From Eisenbergiella porci (GTDB lineage Bacteria > Bacillota > Clostridia > Lachnospirales > Lachnospiraceae), in NCBI RefSeq assembly GCF_009696275.1, contig NZ_VUMI01000032.1, positions 1 through 64,000 on the forward strand: a DNA stretch of 64,000 bases, given 5' to 3'. The translations under genes were made by a program, and so were the position numbers. Below the pieces are notes generated by a model, which saw only the letters and a list, made by a program, of their open reading frames with translations, ran no database searches and was not told the DNA's origin. Positions 15,107 to 23,115 of this stretch are shown piece after piece. Each line of letters starts with the position of its first letter. Positions within the stretch are counted from its first letter, which is position 1.

Positions 15107-15874
15107 ATGTTAGCGGTAGAGAGAAGAAATCTGATTCTTGAAAAGCTTCAGGAGGATAAGAAGGTTATTGTCAGCGAACTGAGTCAGGAATTCCGGGTAT
15201 CGGAGGAAACCATACGCCGGGATCTGGATAAGCTGGATAAGGACGGCCTTGCCGTTAAAAGCTACGGCGGAGCGGTGCTCAACGAAAATACAAGTCTGGA
15301 TATGCCCTTTAATATCCGGAAGAAAAACAATCCGGCGGGAAAACAGAAAATAGCCAAAATCGTGGAAACCTTGATAGAAGACGGAGATCATATCATCCTT
15401 GATCCCAGCACCACGGCGGTATTCATTGCCAAGGCGCTCAAGGCCAAGGAACGTCTCACCGTGATCACCAATTCCATAGAGGTTATCCTGGAACTGTCCG
15501 ATGTTTCGGATTGGAATATCATCTCCTCCGGCGGAAGCCTGAAGGAAGGGTATCTGGCCCTGGTAGGCCCCCGCGCCATTGAAGGACTGGGTGCCTTCAA
15601 CGTGGAGAAGGTGGTGCTTTCCTGTAAGGGGCTGGACATGGAAAAAGGAATTACCGATGGTAATGAACTTTTTTCCCAGGCAAAGCAGACCATGCTCAAA
15701 TCTGCGAAGCAGTGTATTCTTGCGGTGGATCACACCAAGTTCGGAAGAGTTGCTTTTTCCAAAATCTGTGACATCAACCACGTTCAGGTGGTAGTCACAG
15801 ATGAAAAGCCCTCCGATGTGTGGCTGGAAACCTTTGAACGTTCCGGCATTACCTGCCTGTATCCTGAGAATTAA
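15107..15874 (+). CDS. DeoR-family transcriptional regulator
   Basis: Sugar-phosphate-responsive repressor, probably of this locus. The N-terminal DeoR helix-turn-helix reads AVERRNLILEKLQEDKKVIV and FRVSEETIRRDLDKLDKDG; the C-terminal DeoRC sensor domain shows DGDHIILDPSTTAVFIAKAL and GITDGNELFSQAKQ. The ATG at 15107 is chosen because the HTH domain begins there and GGGG precedes it; the longer frame from 15044 lies inside the shell gene. The predicted length is 255 aa. Its 3' end overlaps the convergent AraC gene by 26 bp. Confidence 0.88.
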   Translation: MLAVERRNLILEKLQEDKKVIVSELSQEFRVSEETIRRDLDKLDKDGLAVKSYGGAVLNENTSLDMPFNIRKKNNPAGKQKIAKIVETLIEDGDHIILDPSTTAVFIAKALKAKERLTVITNSIEVILELSDVSDWNIISSGGSLKEGYLALVGPRAIEGLGAFNVEKVVLSCKGLDMEKGITDGNELFSQAKQTMLKSAKQCILAVDHTKFGRVAFSKICDINHVQVVVTDEKPSDVWLETFERSGITCLYPEN

Positions 15875-16841
15875 CAGCCTCATGGGCAAGGCGGTAGGCG
15901 CGCGGCGTCATGCCGAACTGCTCCCGGAAAATCCGATGAAAATAACTTGTGTTGTCATATCCCACAGACGCAATAATTTCCTCCACGGGAAGTGTTGTTG
16001 TGGTAAGCAGAAAGGCTGACTGGTTCAGCCTTTTTGTCTGCAGTAAATTCTTAAAGGTCTTTCCTGTCATCCGGCGGATCAGCCGGCTCAGATAATAGGC
16101 AGGTTCACAAAGACGGACGGACAGCTCCTCCAGCGCAGCCGTCTTATAATTTTCCTCGATATATTTCATGGCCGTAAATACTATATTCTGCTCATGCTGC
16201 CCGGGATCATCCTGGTTGATCTTGTCCGTATGGTTCAAAAGCTGCAGGAAAAGAAGCCCCATGGTCGTCTGATTGATATTCCTCCGGTTAGGCTGCCTGT
16301 TCACCAAAGACCAGATAAGATTTTCCACCAGATTCTGAATGGGCAGCACCTCACTCACATGGAAATGCAGGTAATTGGTAAAGCTTCGATCCTTTTTCAG
16401 GGAACCCACCAGAAATTCCCGCAGCTCGCTGCGCTCATCCATCATGAGAAAAGCCCGGTCAAAAAACTCAGGCAGGACTATGAAATTCACTGCAATATCA
16501 TCCTCCCCCGCCGGAAGTATCTCCTGCGCGGCGTTCTGGTTCAGGAACAACAAATCCCCTGTATCCAATAAGACACGCGTCGATTCATTAATAATATGGG
16601 TCGTCGTCCCGCTGCACATGTAAATAATTTCGATATAATTATGACGGTGCTTCGGAAAACGCACAAACCGCGTATGCGGCCTGATATCGATCAGCTTTCC
16701 CGCATCCAGCATCTGCCTGCTGTCCACAATAAAATCATCGTCCGCGGTGTAAATGCTCTTCTCCACCCGGGCCTCCCCGTCCAATATCTTCCTTTCCTCC
16801 GGCGAAATCACCCTCAGCTTATCAAGCAGCTCCTGATTCAT
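15849..16841 (-). CDS. AraC-family regulator, RhaR/RhaS-like
   Basis: Probable rhamnose-responsive activator. The N-terminal cupin domain contains FPKHRHNYIEIIYMCSGTTTHII; the C-terminal two-HTH AraC domain contains LSVRLCEPAYYLSRLIRRMTGKTFKNLL and VGYDNTSYFHRIFREQFGMTPRAYR. The start ATG at 16839-16841 is chosen because GGAAGGGG lies upstream; the longer frame to 16928 adds an implausible Arg/Cys-rich leader. The predicted length is 330 aa. It is convergent with the DeoR gene and lies between the BMC genes and rhaBA, split from the latter by an AT-rich insert. A dyad near the rhaB promoter (19793-19820) is a candidate target. Confidence 0.85.
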   Translation of the reverse strand: MNQELLDKLRVISPEERKILDGEARVEKSIYTADDDFIVDSRQMLDAGKLIDIRPHTRFVRFPKHRHNYIEIIYMCSGTTTHIINESTRVLLDTGDLLFLNQNAAQEILPAGEDDIAVNFIVLPEFFDRAFLMMDERSELREFLVGSLKKDRSFTNYLHFHVSEVLPIQNLVENLIWSLVNRQPNRRNINQTTMGLLFLQLLNHTDKINQDDPGQHEQNIVFTAMKYIEENYKTAALEELSVRLCEPAYYLSRLIRRMTGKTFKNLLQTKRLNQSAFLLTTTTLPVEEIIASVGYDNTSYFHRIFREQFGMTPRAYRLAHEAVNSQDTGR

Positions 16842-16944
16842 CTGTTTCCCCTTCCGGTCCCGTCCCGGACCGCCTGTTTTACTGTCCCTGCGCCTGCTGC
16901 AGCATATCCGCTTTGCGGTTATTGGCATCCGGCGGAGTTTAGCA

Positions 16945-17014
16945 CCCGGTTTTCTGCGGTGGCTGCAGAAACCGGGATGCGCAGGTATAATGTCAGCTAC
17001 GCTGACATTATACC
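16945..17014. other. Two strong adjacent hairpins
   Basis: First: CCCGGTTTTCTGC / GCAGAAACCGGG (16945-16976), 12 bp with one bulged T. Second: GGTATAATGTCAGC / GCTGACATTATACC (16984-16997 and 17001-17014), a perfect 14-bp stem with a 3-nt loop. Neither has a clear T-run. They lie between divergent genes and mark the edge of the AT-rich island, so they could be a protein-binding dyad or a small repeat. Confidence 0.5.
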
Positions 17015-17056
17015 ATTTACGTCATCTTTCCGTCAAAAGGGATATCTCTTATATAA

Positions 17057-17114
17057 TTAGTAAAGTAAAATTTACTAAATCATAATTGACTAAAATTGAG
17101 TAAAGTGATATGAT
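17057..17114 (+). promoter_or_regulatory. Promoter with adjacent operator-like dyad
   Basis: TTGACT (17086-17091), 17-bp spacer, TATGAT (17109-17114). Directly upstream is a dyad TTAGTAAA-N6-TTTACTAA (17057-17064, 17071-17078), and AGTAAAGT recurs in the spacer. This drives the ATPase gene at 17141. Confidence 0.6.
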
Positions 17115-17140
17115 ATAAGCAGCGAAGAGGAGGAAGAAGA

Positions 17141-18529
17141 ATGTTTATTGGCAGAGAGCGTGAGCTGGCTTCTTTGAATCAATTGTATACTTCAGAAAGG
17201 TTTGAATTTGTAGTTATTTATGGCCGCCGGCGCGTAGGGAAAACTGCACTTATTAACCGGTTTATAAAAGAGAAAAATGCGATCTATTTTATGGGCGTGG
17301 AAAGTAATGCCAAACAGAATCTGGAAAACTTCAGCAGGAATATTCTGGAGTATGGAGCGGGTATTCAGGCAGAAACGGCTTTTTTATCCTTTCAGGCGGC
17401 ATTGGAGTATGTATTCAGGCTGTCGGAAAAGGAGCGCCTGATCCTTGCCATTGACGAGTACCCTTATGTAGCGCGCGCATCTAAAAGCCTTGCATCTACA
17501 CTGCAGCTTTTAATTGACAAGTACAAGGATACATCTAAGCTGATGCTGATTCTCTGTGGTTCCTCCATGTCCTATATGGAAGACCAGGTCCTGGCCTATA
17601 AAGCGCCCCTTTATGGCAGAAGGACGGCGCAGATGAAGATTCAGCCCTTTGATTTTGCAGACACCTGCCGTTATTTTCAGAATTTTTCGGAGGAGGATCA
17701 GGCACTGATTTATGGTATTGTAGGCGGGACACCTCAATATCTGCTGCAAATAAATGATCGCCTGAGTGTTGAGGAGAATATTAAGAATACATTTCTGAAT
17801 CCCATATCCTCTATGTTTGAAGAGCCTGAAAATCTGCTGAAGCAGGAGGTACGGGAGCCTGCCCTCTATAATGCTATTATAACGGCAATTGCGACCGGTG
17901 CATCCCGGATGGCGGAAATCTCCACTAAGGTTGGCGAAGATACCAGTGTATGCTCCACCTATCTGAAAAATCTGATATCGTTGGGACTGATTCGAAAAGA
18001 GACACCCTATGGTGAAAAATCGTCCCGAAAGTCAATTTACAGTATTGATGATAATATGTTCCGCTTCTGGTATCGATTTGTGCCGGAGAATTATTCCATG
18101 ATTGCCCGCGGCGCCTCCGATCTTGCATATAAACGGATTCAGCCAAACTTGCCGGATTATATGGGTAAAGTGTTTGAAGAAATCTGCAGGCAGTATCTCT
18201 GGAAATTACTGTTAAGCGGGGAATCGCCCGTAGAGTTTAAGGAGCTTGGACGCTGGTGGGGAAACGATCCGTCTGCGCGCAGTCAGACGGAAATTGATAT
18301 TATGGGAGAACAGGATAAAGAGACGGCCTTGTTTGGGGAATGCAAATGGACAAATGAGAAGGTGGATACAGGGGTACTGGAAACACTGATGAAACGGAGC
18401 CAACTGTTTCCTTACAAAAATGTCCGCCTGTATCTGTTTGCAAAGAATGGGTTTACTAAAGGTTGTATTGAGAAGGCGGACCGGCTTGGAAATGTTGCAT
18501 TGGTAACTTATTCGGATATTCTTAAATAA
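17141..18529 (+). CDS. AAA-type ATPase with C-terminal DUF234 domain
   Basis: ATP-binding protein of the archaeal-type ATPase/DUF234 family, 462 aa. Walker A: YGRRRVGKTALI (residues 27-38); Walker B: LILAIDEYPYVA. A winged-helix segment follows (MAEISTKVGEDTSVCSTYLKNLISLGLI), and the C-terminal half holds the DUF234 nuclease-like region (ELGRWWGNDPSA, EIDIMGEQ, LFGECKW). Such genes are common and scattered in gut anaerobes; the function is unknown and a defence or mobile-element role is possible. Start: ATG after AGAGGAGG. Codon use is AT-richer than the BMC genes. Confidence 0.8.
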   Translation: MFIGRERELASLNQLYTSERFEFVVIYGRRRVGKTALINRFIKEKNAIYFMGVESNAKQNLENFSRNILEYGAGIQAETAFLSFQAALEYVFRLSEKERLILAIDEYPYVARASKSLASTLQLLIDKYKDTSKLMLILCGSSMSYMEDQVLAYKAPLYGRRTAQMKIQPFDFADTCRYFQNFSEEDQALIYGIVGGTPQYLLQINDRLSVEENIKNTFLNPISSMFEEPENLLKQEVREPALYNAIITAIATGASRMAEISTKVGEDTSVCSTYLKNLISLGLIRKETPYGEKSSRKSIYSIDDNMFRFWYRFVPENYSMIARGASDLAYKRIQPNLPDYMGKVFEEICRQYLWKLLLSGESPVEFKELGRWWGNDPSARSQTEIDIMGEQDKETALFGECKWTNEKVDTGVLETLMKRSQLFPYKNVRLYLFAKNGFTKGCIEKADRLGNVALVTYSDILK

Positions 18530-18564
18530 TTGAATCATGCCAGTGAGAGGAATTTAAAGGTAGT

Positions 18565-18604
18565 AGGAGCAAAGGATAATATTATTTTTTGCTCCTGTTT
18601 TTTC
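18565..18604 (+). terminator. Terminator after the ATPase gene
   Basis: AGGAGCAAA / TTTGCTCCT (9-bp stem) followed by GTTTTTT. It overlaps the 3' end of the convergent XRE gene. Confidence 0.75.
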
Positions 18605-18929
18605 TGAGTATTGACTTAATTGAACGTGTAATTTCCAGTAGTTCTGTTTTCTCATCAGGAGTACAGTCCGATAGCAAATCCTGTAATTCTTTTAGAAATA
18701 ATTCTTCCTGATTCTGTTTAATATCATTCATAAGAAGAAAATCCATACTGGTATGAAGTACATTAGAAAGAGCCACTAAGGTTTCAATAGATGGATGAGC
18801 ATTACTCGTTTCTATATTAGATATGTGTTTAGGGGATAAACCAATCATTTCACTTAACTGTTCCTGCGTTAAATGGTTCTTTAATCGAAGTCTCTTAATA
18901 CGCGCTCCGGTTGCTGCATAATCAATCAT
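18582..18929 (-). CDS. XRE-family helix-turn-helix regulator
   Basis: Small DNA-binding repressor (115 aa from the chosen start). The HTH_3 domain is complete: IKRLRLKNHLTQEQLSEMIGLSPKHISNIE. The C-terminal region (LLSDCTPDEKTELLEITRSIKSILR) is helical. The start at 18929 is preferred because GAGGAATTTT precedes it; the upstream ATG at 18953 has none. It is divergent from the lipoprotein gene, whose promoter region has an ACAAGA/TCTTGT dyad that this protein could bind. Confidence 0.8.
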   Translation of the reverse strand: MIDYAATGARIKRLRLKNHLTQEQLSEMIGLSPKHISNIETSNAHPSIETLVALSNVLHTSMDFLLMNDIKQNQEELFLKELQDLLSDCTPDEKTELLEITRSIKSILRKNRSKK

Positions 18930-18996
18930 AAAATTCCTCAGAAATGCTTTCATATAAATATAATATAGTATGTTCTTTTTTTAAAATATAAGTATA

Positions 18997-19048
18997 TTGT
19001 AAGGTTGAAAGTATTGTGATATAATACATTCATACAAGATAGTCTTGT
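18997..19048 (+). promoter_or_regulatory. Promoter and dyad upstream of the lipoprotein gene
   Basis: TTGTAA (18997-19002), 17 bp, TATAAT (19020-19025). The dyad ACAAGA-TAG-TCTTGT (19034-19048) lies at the likely transcription start and is a candidate operator for the divergent XRE regulator. Confidence 0.6.
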
Positions 19049-19076
19049 AATACAATAGTAAATTGGAGAAAATGAT

Positions 19077-19703
19077 ATGAAGAAAAGGTTTATGTGTATT
19101 TTATTGGCAGTATTAATGATGAGCGGATGTGATAACGAAGAAAAGATAACTGAAGAAAATGAAGCTCAGGTTTCTTTAGAAGAAAATATAATACAAACAG
19201 AAAGTGTACAAGAAAGTATTGAAGAAATAGTGACTGAAATGGCAGAAGAAAGTACTGGGGGTATTTTAAAGGGAGTAGGGGATACTATAGCTATTGAGGA
19301 AACAGGAGAAGTTTTTGATATACAAGTAACGCTTGAAAAGTGTGAAGTAGTACAACAGGAAGATTATGAAAAATACGGGTTGTCAATATATAATGGAGAG
19401 GAAAAATATTCAGACAAACTTGTAAAAGCTGAATTTAGAATTTTAAATGCTTCTGAGAGAGAAATTTCGATAAATTACATTGAAAACTTTAGCGTTGAGT
19501 ATGATGAATTATATTCCCCCATGATTTTAGAAAGCGGGACTGAAAATATTCTCTTAAATGACTCGCTGAAATCTGGTGAGGAAATGACAGGCTTTGTAGT
19601 ATTTTATATGCGGGACGGAGGACCGGAAATTATTATCGAATTTTGGCCGTTTGAAATAGGTATGGATCCAAAACTTAGCTTTCACTATACTCTCATTGAT
19701 TAG
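19077..19703 (+). CDS. Lipoprotein with DUF4352/DUF5067-like domain
   Basis: Surface lipoprotein of 208 aa. Residues 1-18 are a lipoprotein signal with the lipobox MMSGC (Cys19). A Glu-rich spacer follows, then an immunoglobulin-like domain of the DUF4352/DUF5067 type (GDTIAIEETGEVFDIQVTLEKCEV, LVKAEFRILNASEREISI, LKSGEEMTGFVVFYM). Function unknown; such domains are widespread in Firmicute surface proteins. Start: ATG after TTGGAGAAAATGAT. Strongly AT-rich compared with the flanking metabolic genes, and closed by an excellent terminator. Confidence 0.7.
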   Translation: MKKRFMCILLAVLMMSGCDNEEKITEENEAQVSLEENIIQTESVQESIEEIVTEMAEESTGGILKGVGDTIAIEETGEVFDIQVTLEKCEVVQQEDYEKYGLSIYNGEEKYSDKLVKAEFRILNASEREISINYIENFSVEYDELYSPMILESGTENILLNDSLKSGEEMTGFVVFYMRDGGPEIIIEFWPFEIGMDPKLSFHYTLID

Positions 19704-19732
19704 TAAGAGTATAGTAAAATATTTCAAATATG

Positions 19733-19775
19733 AAAACCTTCTTTTAATATGATTGTTAAAAGAAGGTTTTTCTTA
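19733..19775 (+). terminator. Strong terminator after the lipoprotein gene
   Basis: Perfect 15-bp stem AAAACCTTCTTTTAA / TTAAAAGAAGGTTTT (19733-19747, 19756-19770) ending in a T-run. Confidence 0.85.
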
Positions 19776-19792
19776 AAATAGAGGTGCAAATA

Positions 19793-19848
19793 AGGACGGT
19801 AAATTTACAATTACCGTCCTAAAAAAATAACTTTCGCAGAGGTATAAT
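19793..19848 (+). promoter_or_regulatory. rhaBA promoter with operator-like inverted repeat
   Basis: AGGACGGTAA-N8-TTACCGTCCT (19793-19802, 19811-19820) is a perfect 10-bp inverted repeat that abuts the place of a -35 box. The -10 TATAAT is at 19843-19848, and the -35 position reads TAAAAA, so the promoter probably needs an activator. The AraC-family protein encoded at 15849-16841 is the natural candidate; a repressor is the alternative. Confidence 0.6.
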
Positions 19849-19884
19849 AGTAGCAGTGAAATCGGGACGAAAGAAGGTAAAATT

Positions 19885-21291
19885 ATGGCAGAGTACTATC
19901 TTGCTGTGGATATAGGCGCCTCCAGCGGCCGCCATATCCTGGGACACCTGGAAGACGGCAGAATCGTATTGGAGGAGGTATACCGTTTTGAAAACGGCAT
20001 GGAGAAAAAGGACGGCCATCTGTGCTGGAATCTTCCCCGCCTTTTCCACGAAATCAAGGAAGGCCTGAAGGCCTGCAGGGCGGCCGGGAAAATCCCCAAA
20101 TCCATGGGCATTGACACCTGGGCCGTGGATTATGTCCTCCTGGACGGGGAGGACAGGATCCTGGGAAACACCTATGGCTACCGGGACGGCAGAACCAAAG
20201 GCATGGACAAAGAGGTGTATAAAATCATACCGGAGGACGCCCTGTATGCCAGGACGGGAATCCAGAAACAGATGTTCAATACCATTTACCAGCTGATGGC
20301 GGTGAAAACCCAGGAGCCGGAGAACATGGAAAAAGCGGAGTGGCTGCTGATGCTTCCTGATTATTTCCATTTTCTGCTCACGGGCAATAAGCTGTCCGAG
20401 TACACCAACGCCACCTCCACACAGCTGGTCAGCCCGGAAACAAAGCAATGGGACTATGAGCTGATTGAACGGCTGGGCTATAAGCCCTCTGTTTTCCGGC
20501 CGCTGCATATGCCGGGAACCGTGGTGGGACCTTTTTCCAAAGAGGTGGAAGAGGAAGTCGGCTTTACCTGCGAAGTGGTGATGCCTGCAACGCACGATAC
20601 GGCATCCGCGGTTATTTCCGTACCCGCGCTTACCGATGACTGCCTGTACATAAGCTCCGGGACCTGGTCGCTGATGGGAATTGAAAATGACAGGGCAATC
20701 TGCTCCCCGGAAAGCAGGGAAAGAAACTTTACCAACGAAGGCGGATATGAGTACCGTTTCCGTTATCTGAAAAATATCATGGGGCTGTGGATGATCCAGT
20801 CCGTGCGCCATGAGCTGGGTGACAAATATTCCTTTGCACAGCTGTGTGATATGGCGGAGGCAGAAAGCGATTTTCCTTCCCGCGTGGATGTGAATGACGA
20901 CGCTTTTCTGGCGCCCGACAATATGACGGAGGCCATTAAGGCTTATTGCAGAAAGCATGGATGGAGAGAGCCGGAGACAACCGGACAGATTGCAGCCGTT
21001 ATTTATCAGAGCCTGGCGGAAAGCTATGCGGAAACCGTCAGGGAAATCGAAGCGCTCACAGGGAGAACCTTCCCGGCCATCAATATTGTGGGCGGCGGAT
21101 CCAATGCGGCATATCTGAACCAGCTGACTGCGGATAAATCCGGAAGATGCGTTTACGCAGGCCCGGGAGAGGCGACAGCTATCGGCAACCTGGCGGTACA
21201 GATGCTGAAGGACGGAAAATTTGAGGGACTTGCCCAGGTGCGCGCCTGCATTTACGATTCCTTCGGTGTGAAAAAATATGAAGCGAGGTAA
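19885..21291 (+). CDS. rhaB: Rhamnulokinase
   Basis: FGGY-family kinase that phosphorylates L-rhamnulose to L-rhamnulose-1-phosphate with ATP. N-terminal phosphate-binding VDIGASSGRHILG, MGIDTWAVDYVLLD, the HLCWNLPRLFHEI segment and a C-terminal VGGGSNAAYLNQLTADKSGR adenosine-binding motif are all RhaB-like. Length 468 aa is typical. Start: ATG after AGAAGG. It precedes rhaA by 93 bases, and its product is the substrate of the BMC aldolase at 6576. Confidence 0.92.
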   Translation: MAEYYLAVDIGASSGRHILGHLEDGRIVLEEVYRFENGMEKKDGHLCWNLPRLFHEIKEGLKACRAAGKIPKSMGIDTWAVDYVLLDGEDRILGNTYGYRDGRTKGMDKEVYKIIPEDALYARTGIQKQMFNTIYQLMAVKTQEPENMEKAEWLLMLPDYFHFLLTGNKLSEYTNATSTQLVSPETKQWDYELIERLGYKPSVFRPLHMPGTVVGPFSKEVEEEVGFTCEVVMPATHDTASAVISVPALTDDCLYISSGTWSLMGIENDRAICSPESRERNFTNEGGYEYRFRYLKNIMGLWMIQSVRHELGDKYSFAQLCDMAEAESDFPSRVDVNDDAFLAPDNMTEAIKAYCRKHGWREPETTGQIAAVIYQSLAESYAETVREIEALTGRTFPAINIVGGGSNAAYLNQLTADKSGRCVYAGPGEATAIGNLAVQMLKDGKFEGLAQVRACIYDSFGVKKYEAR

Positions 21292-21384
21292 AGGTTCATA
21301 CCCATCTGAACGGTTACCCAATTACATCATCAGTCGAAAACGTGTGAAACGCACGTCGTCCCATGGGACGGAAAGGAGATAATT

Positions 21385-22641
21385 ATGAACGTAAAAGAAA
21401 GATATGAATCCGCAAAGGAAATTTATGCGGCGATTGGCGTGGACACCGACAAGGCGGTGGAAACTCTGGAAAACATTGCGATTTCCATGCACTGCTGGCA
21501 GGGCGACGATGTTACCGGCTTTGATCAGAAGGGACCTCTTACCGGAGGAATCCAGACTACCGGAAACTATCCCGGAAAGGCAAGGACACCGGAAGAACTG
21601 ATGGCAGATATTGATAAGGTATTCAGCCTCGTGCCCGGAAAGCATAAACTGAACCTGCATGCAAGCTATGCTATTTTTGAAGATGGTGAATTTGCGGACA
21701 GAGACAAAATCGAGCCGAAGCATTTCAAAAAATGGGTTGATTTTGCGAAGGAAAAAGGAATCGGCCTTGATTTCAACCCCACCTTCTTCTCCCACAGCAA
21801 GGTAGTGGACGGCCTGACCCTTTCCAGCCCGATCGATGAAGTTCGTAATTTCTGGATTGAGCATGGAAAAGCCTGCATCCGCATTTCCCAGTATTTTGCA
21901 GAAGAGCTGGGAATCCCCTGCGCAATGAACATCTGGATTCCGGACGGCTATAAAGACATTCCCGCCGACAGACTGGGGCCCAGGGCGAGATTCAAAGATT
22001 CCCTGGATCAGATCCTTTCCATCCCTTACGATAAAACCAAGGTTCTTGTGTGCCTGGAATCCAAGGTATTCGGCATCGGCCTGGAATCCTACACTGTGGG
22101 ATCCAGTGAATTTACCGTCAATTATGCGGCAAACAACGGCATTATCAGCCTTATGGACAACGGACATTATCATCCCACAGAGATGGTATCCGATAAAATT
22201 TCCTCCATGCTCCTGTTCAATGACAAGATTGCGCTTCATGTAACAAGGCCGGTACGCTGGGACAGCGACCATGTAGTTCTTTTTGATGATGAAACAAGAG
22301 AAATTGCAAAGGAAATCGTAAGAAACGACGCCATTGACCGCGTGCTTCTTGCCCTTGATTTCTTTGATGCCAGCATCAACCGTATTTCCGCGTGGACCGT
22401 TGGTATGAGAAATATGCAGAAGGCCCTTCTTTACGCCCTGGTTTCTCCCAACAAGCGTTTTAAGGAGCTGCAGGATACCAACCAGTTTACAGAACTGATG
22501 GCAATGCAGGAAGAAATGAAAACCTATCCCTTCGGTGATGTGTGGGATTACTTCTGTGAGAAGAACAATGTTCCTGTCAAGGGAGATTGGTTCAGGGAAG
22601 TAATGAAATATGAAGAAGAGGTTCTTTCCAAAAGAGCGTAG
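21385..22641 (+). CDS. rhaA: L-rhamnose isomerase
   Basis: Mn2+-dependent isomerase of L-rhamnose to L-rhamnulose, TIM-barrel, 418 aa as expected. Recognisable segments: MHCWQGDDVTGF, GGIQTTGNYPGKARTPEEL, GLDFNPTFFSHSKVVDGLTLS, the metal/substrate region SLMDNGHYHPTEMVSDKISS, and HVTRPVRWDSDHVV. Start: ATG after AAAGGAGAT. The rhaB-rhaA gap has a palindrome (GTCCCATGGGAC, about 21357-21368). No rhamnose transporter or mutarotase is seen here. Confidence 0.95.
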   Translation: MNVKERYESAKEIYAAIGVDTDKAVETLENIAISMHCWQGDDVTGFDQKGPLTGGIQTTGNYPGKARTPEELMADIDKVFSLVPGKHKLNLHASYAIFEDGEFADRDKIEPKHFKKWVDFAKEKGIGLDFNPTFFSHSKVVDGLTLSSPIDEVRNFWIEHGKACIRISQYFAEELGIPCAMNIWIPDGYKDIPADRLGPRARFKDSLDQILSIPYDKTKVLVCLESKVFGIGLESYTVGSSEFTVNYAANNGIISLMDNGHYHPTEMVSDKISSMLLFNDKIALHVTRPVRWDSDHVVLFDDETREIAKEIVRNDAIDRVLLALDFFDASINRISAWTVGMRNMQKALLYALVSPNKRFKELQDTNQFTELMAMQEEMKTYPFGDVWDYFCEKNNVPVKGDWFREVMKYEEEVLSKRA

Positions 22642-22764
22642 TTGCAATAACACCGGAAAACGTCAGGACAAAATTGTAATTGCCGGTCATTCTGGCCCGT
22701 CCGGACTGTTACAGATTGACGGGGAATCAGAAAAAAGGCCGGAAAAACCGGCAGGGCATAAAAT

Positions 22765-22793
22765 TTGACAAAATAGGACAGGCATGATATGAT
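22765..22793 (+). promoter_or_regulatory. Promoter of the thiamin operon
   Basis: TTGACA (22765-22770), 17-bp spacer, TATGAT (22788-22793), about 45 bases upstream of the TPP riboswitch. Confidence 0.75.
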
Positions 22794-22837
22794 TTCCACG
22801 TAAAGGCCGGTTAAGCCCGGCGGGAAAAAGTACATAT

Positions 22838-22931
22838 TTTTCAGGGGAGCTTGTGAAGCAGGCTGAGAGGAAGTAATCCAACTTCGACCCTTAAACCTGA
22901 TTTGGGTAATGCCAACGTAGGAAGAAGTTGC
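22838..22931 (+). ncRNA. TPP riboswitch (THI element)
   Basis: Contains the conserved THI-box blocks: AGGGGAGC at the 5' side, GGCTGAGAGG (P2/J region with CTGAGA), and ACCTGATTTGGGTAATGCC followed by AACGTAGGAAG. Together with the terminator just downstream, this is a transcriptional OFF switch in which thiamin pyrophosphate binding stops transcription of thiC and the genes behind it. Confidence 0.95.
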
Positions 22932-22945
22932 ACAGCTTACATGAT

Positions 22946-22988
22946 ATGAAAGCGGAGTATACCGATCCTGGTATGCTTCGTTTTTTTA
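22946..22988 (+). terminator. Expression-platform terminator of the TPP riboswitch
   Basis: Stem formed by GCGGAGTATACC and GGTATGCTTCG (with a G-U pair and minor mismatches) around GATCCT, followed by TTTTTTT. It lies about 15 bases after the aptamer. Confidence 0.8.
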
Positions 22989-23115
22989 GTGAGCGTCCGC
23001 CAAAAGCCGCATTTTCTTTTGCCGCAATTCCTGTTTCCTGCATTCGCACTGCCGCACAGGCCCTGAAAAGAAAGAGAAAAACTGTGAAGGAAGCAAACGG
23101 TCAGGAGGAAACAGT

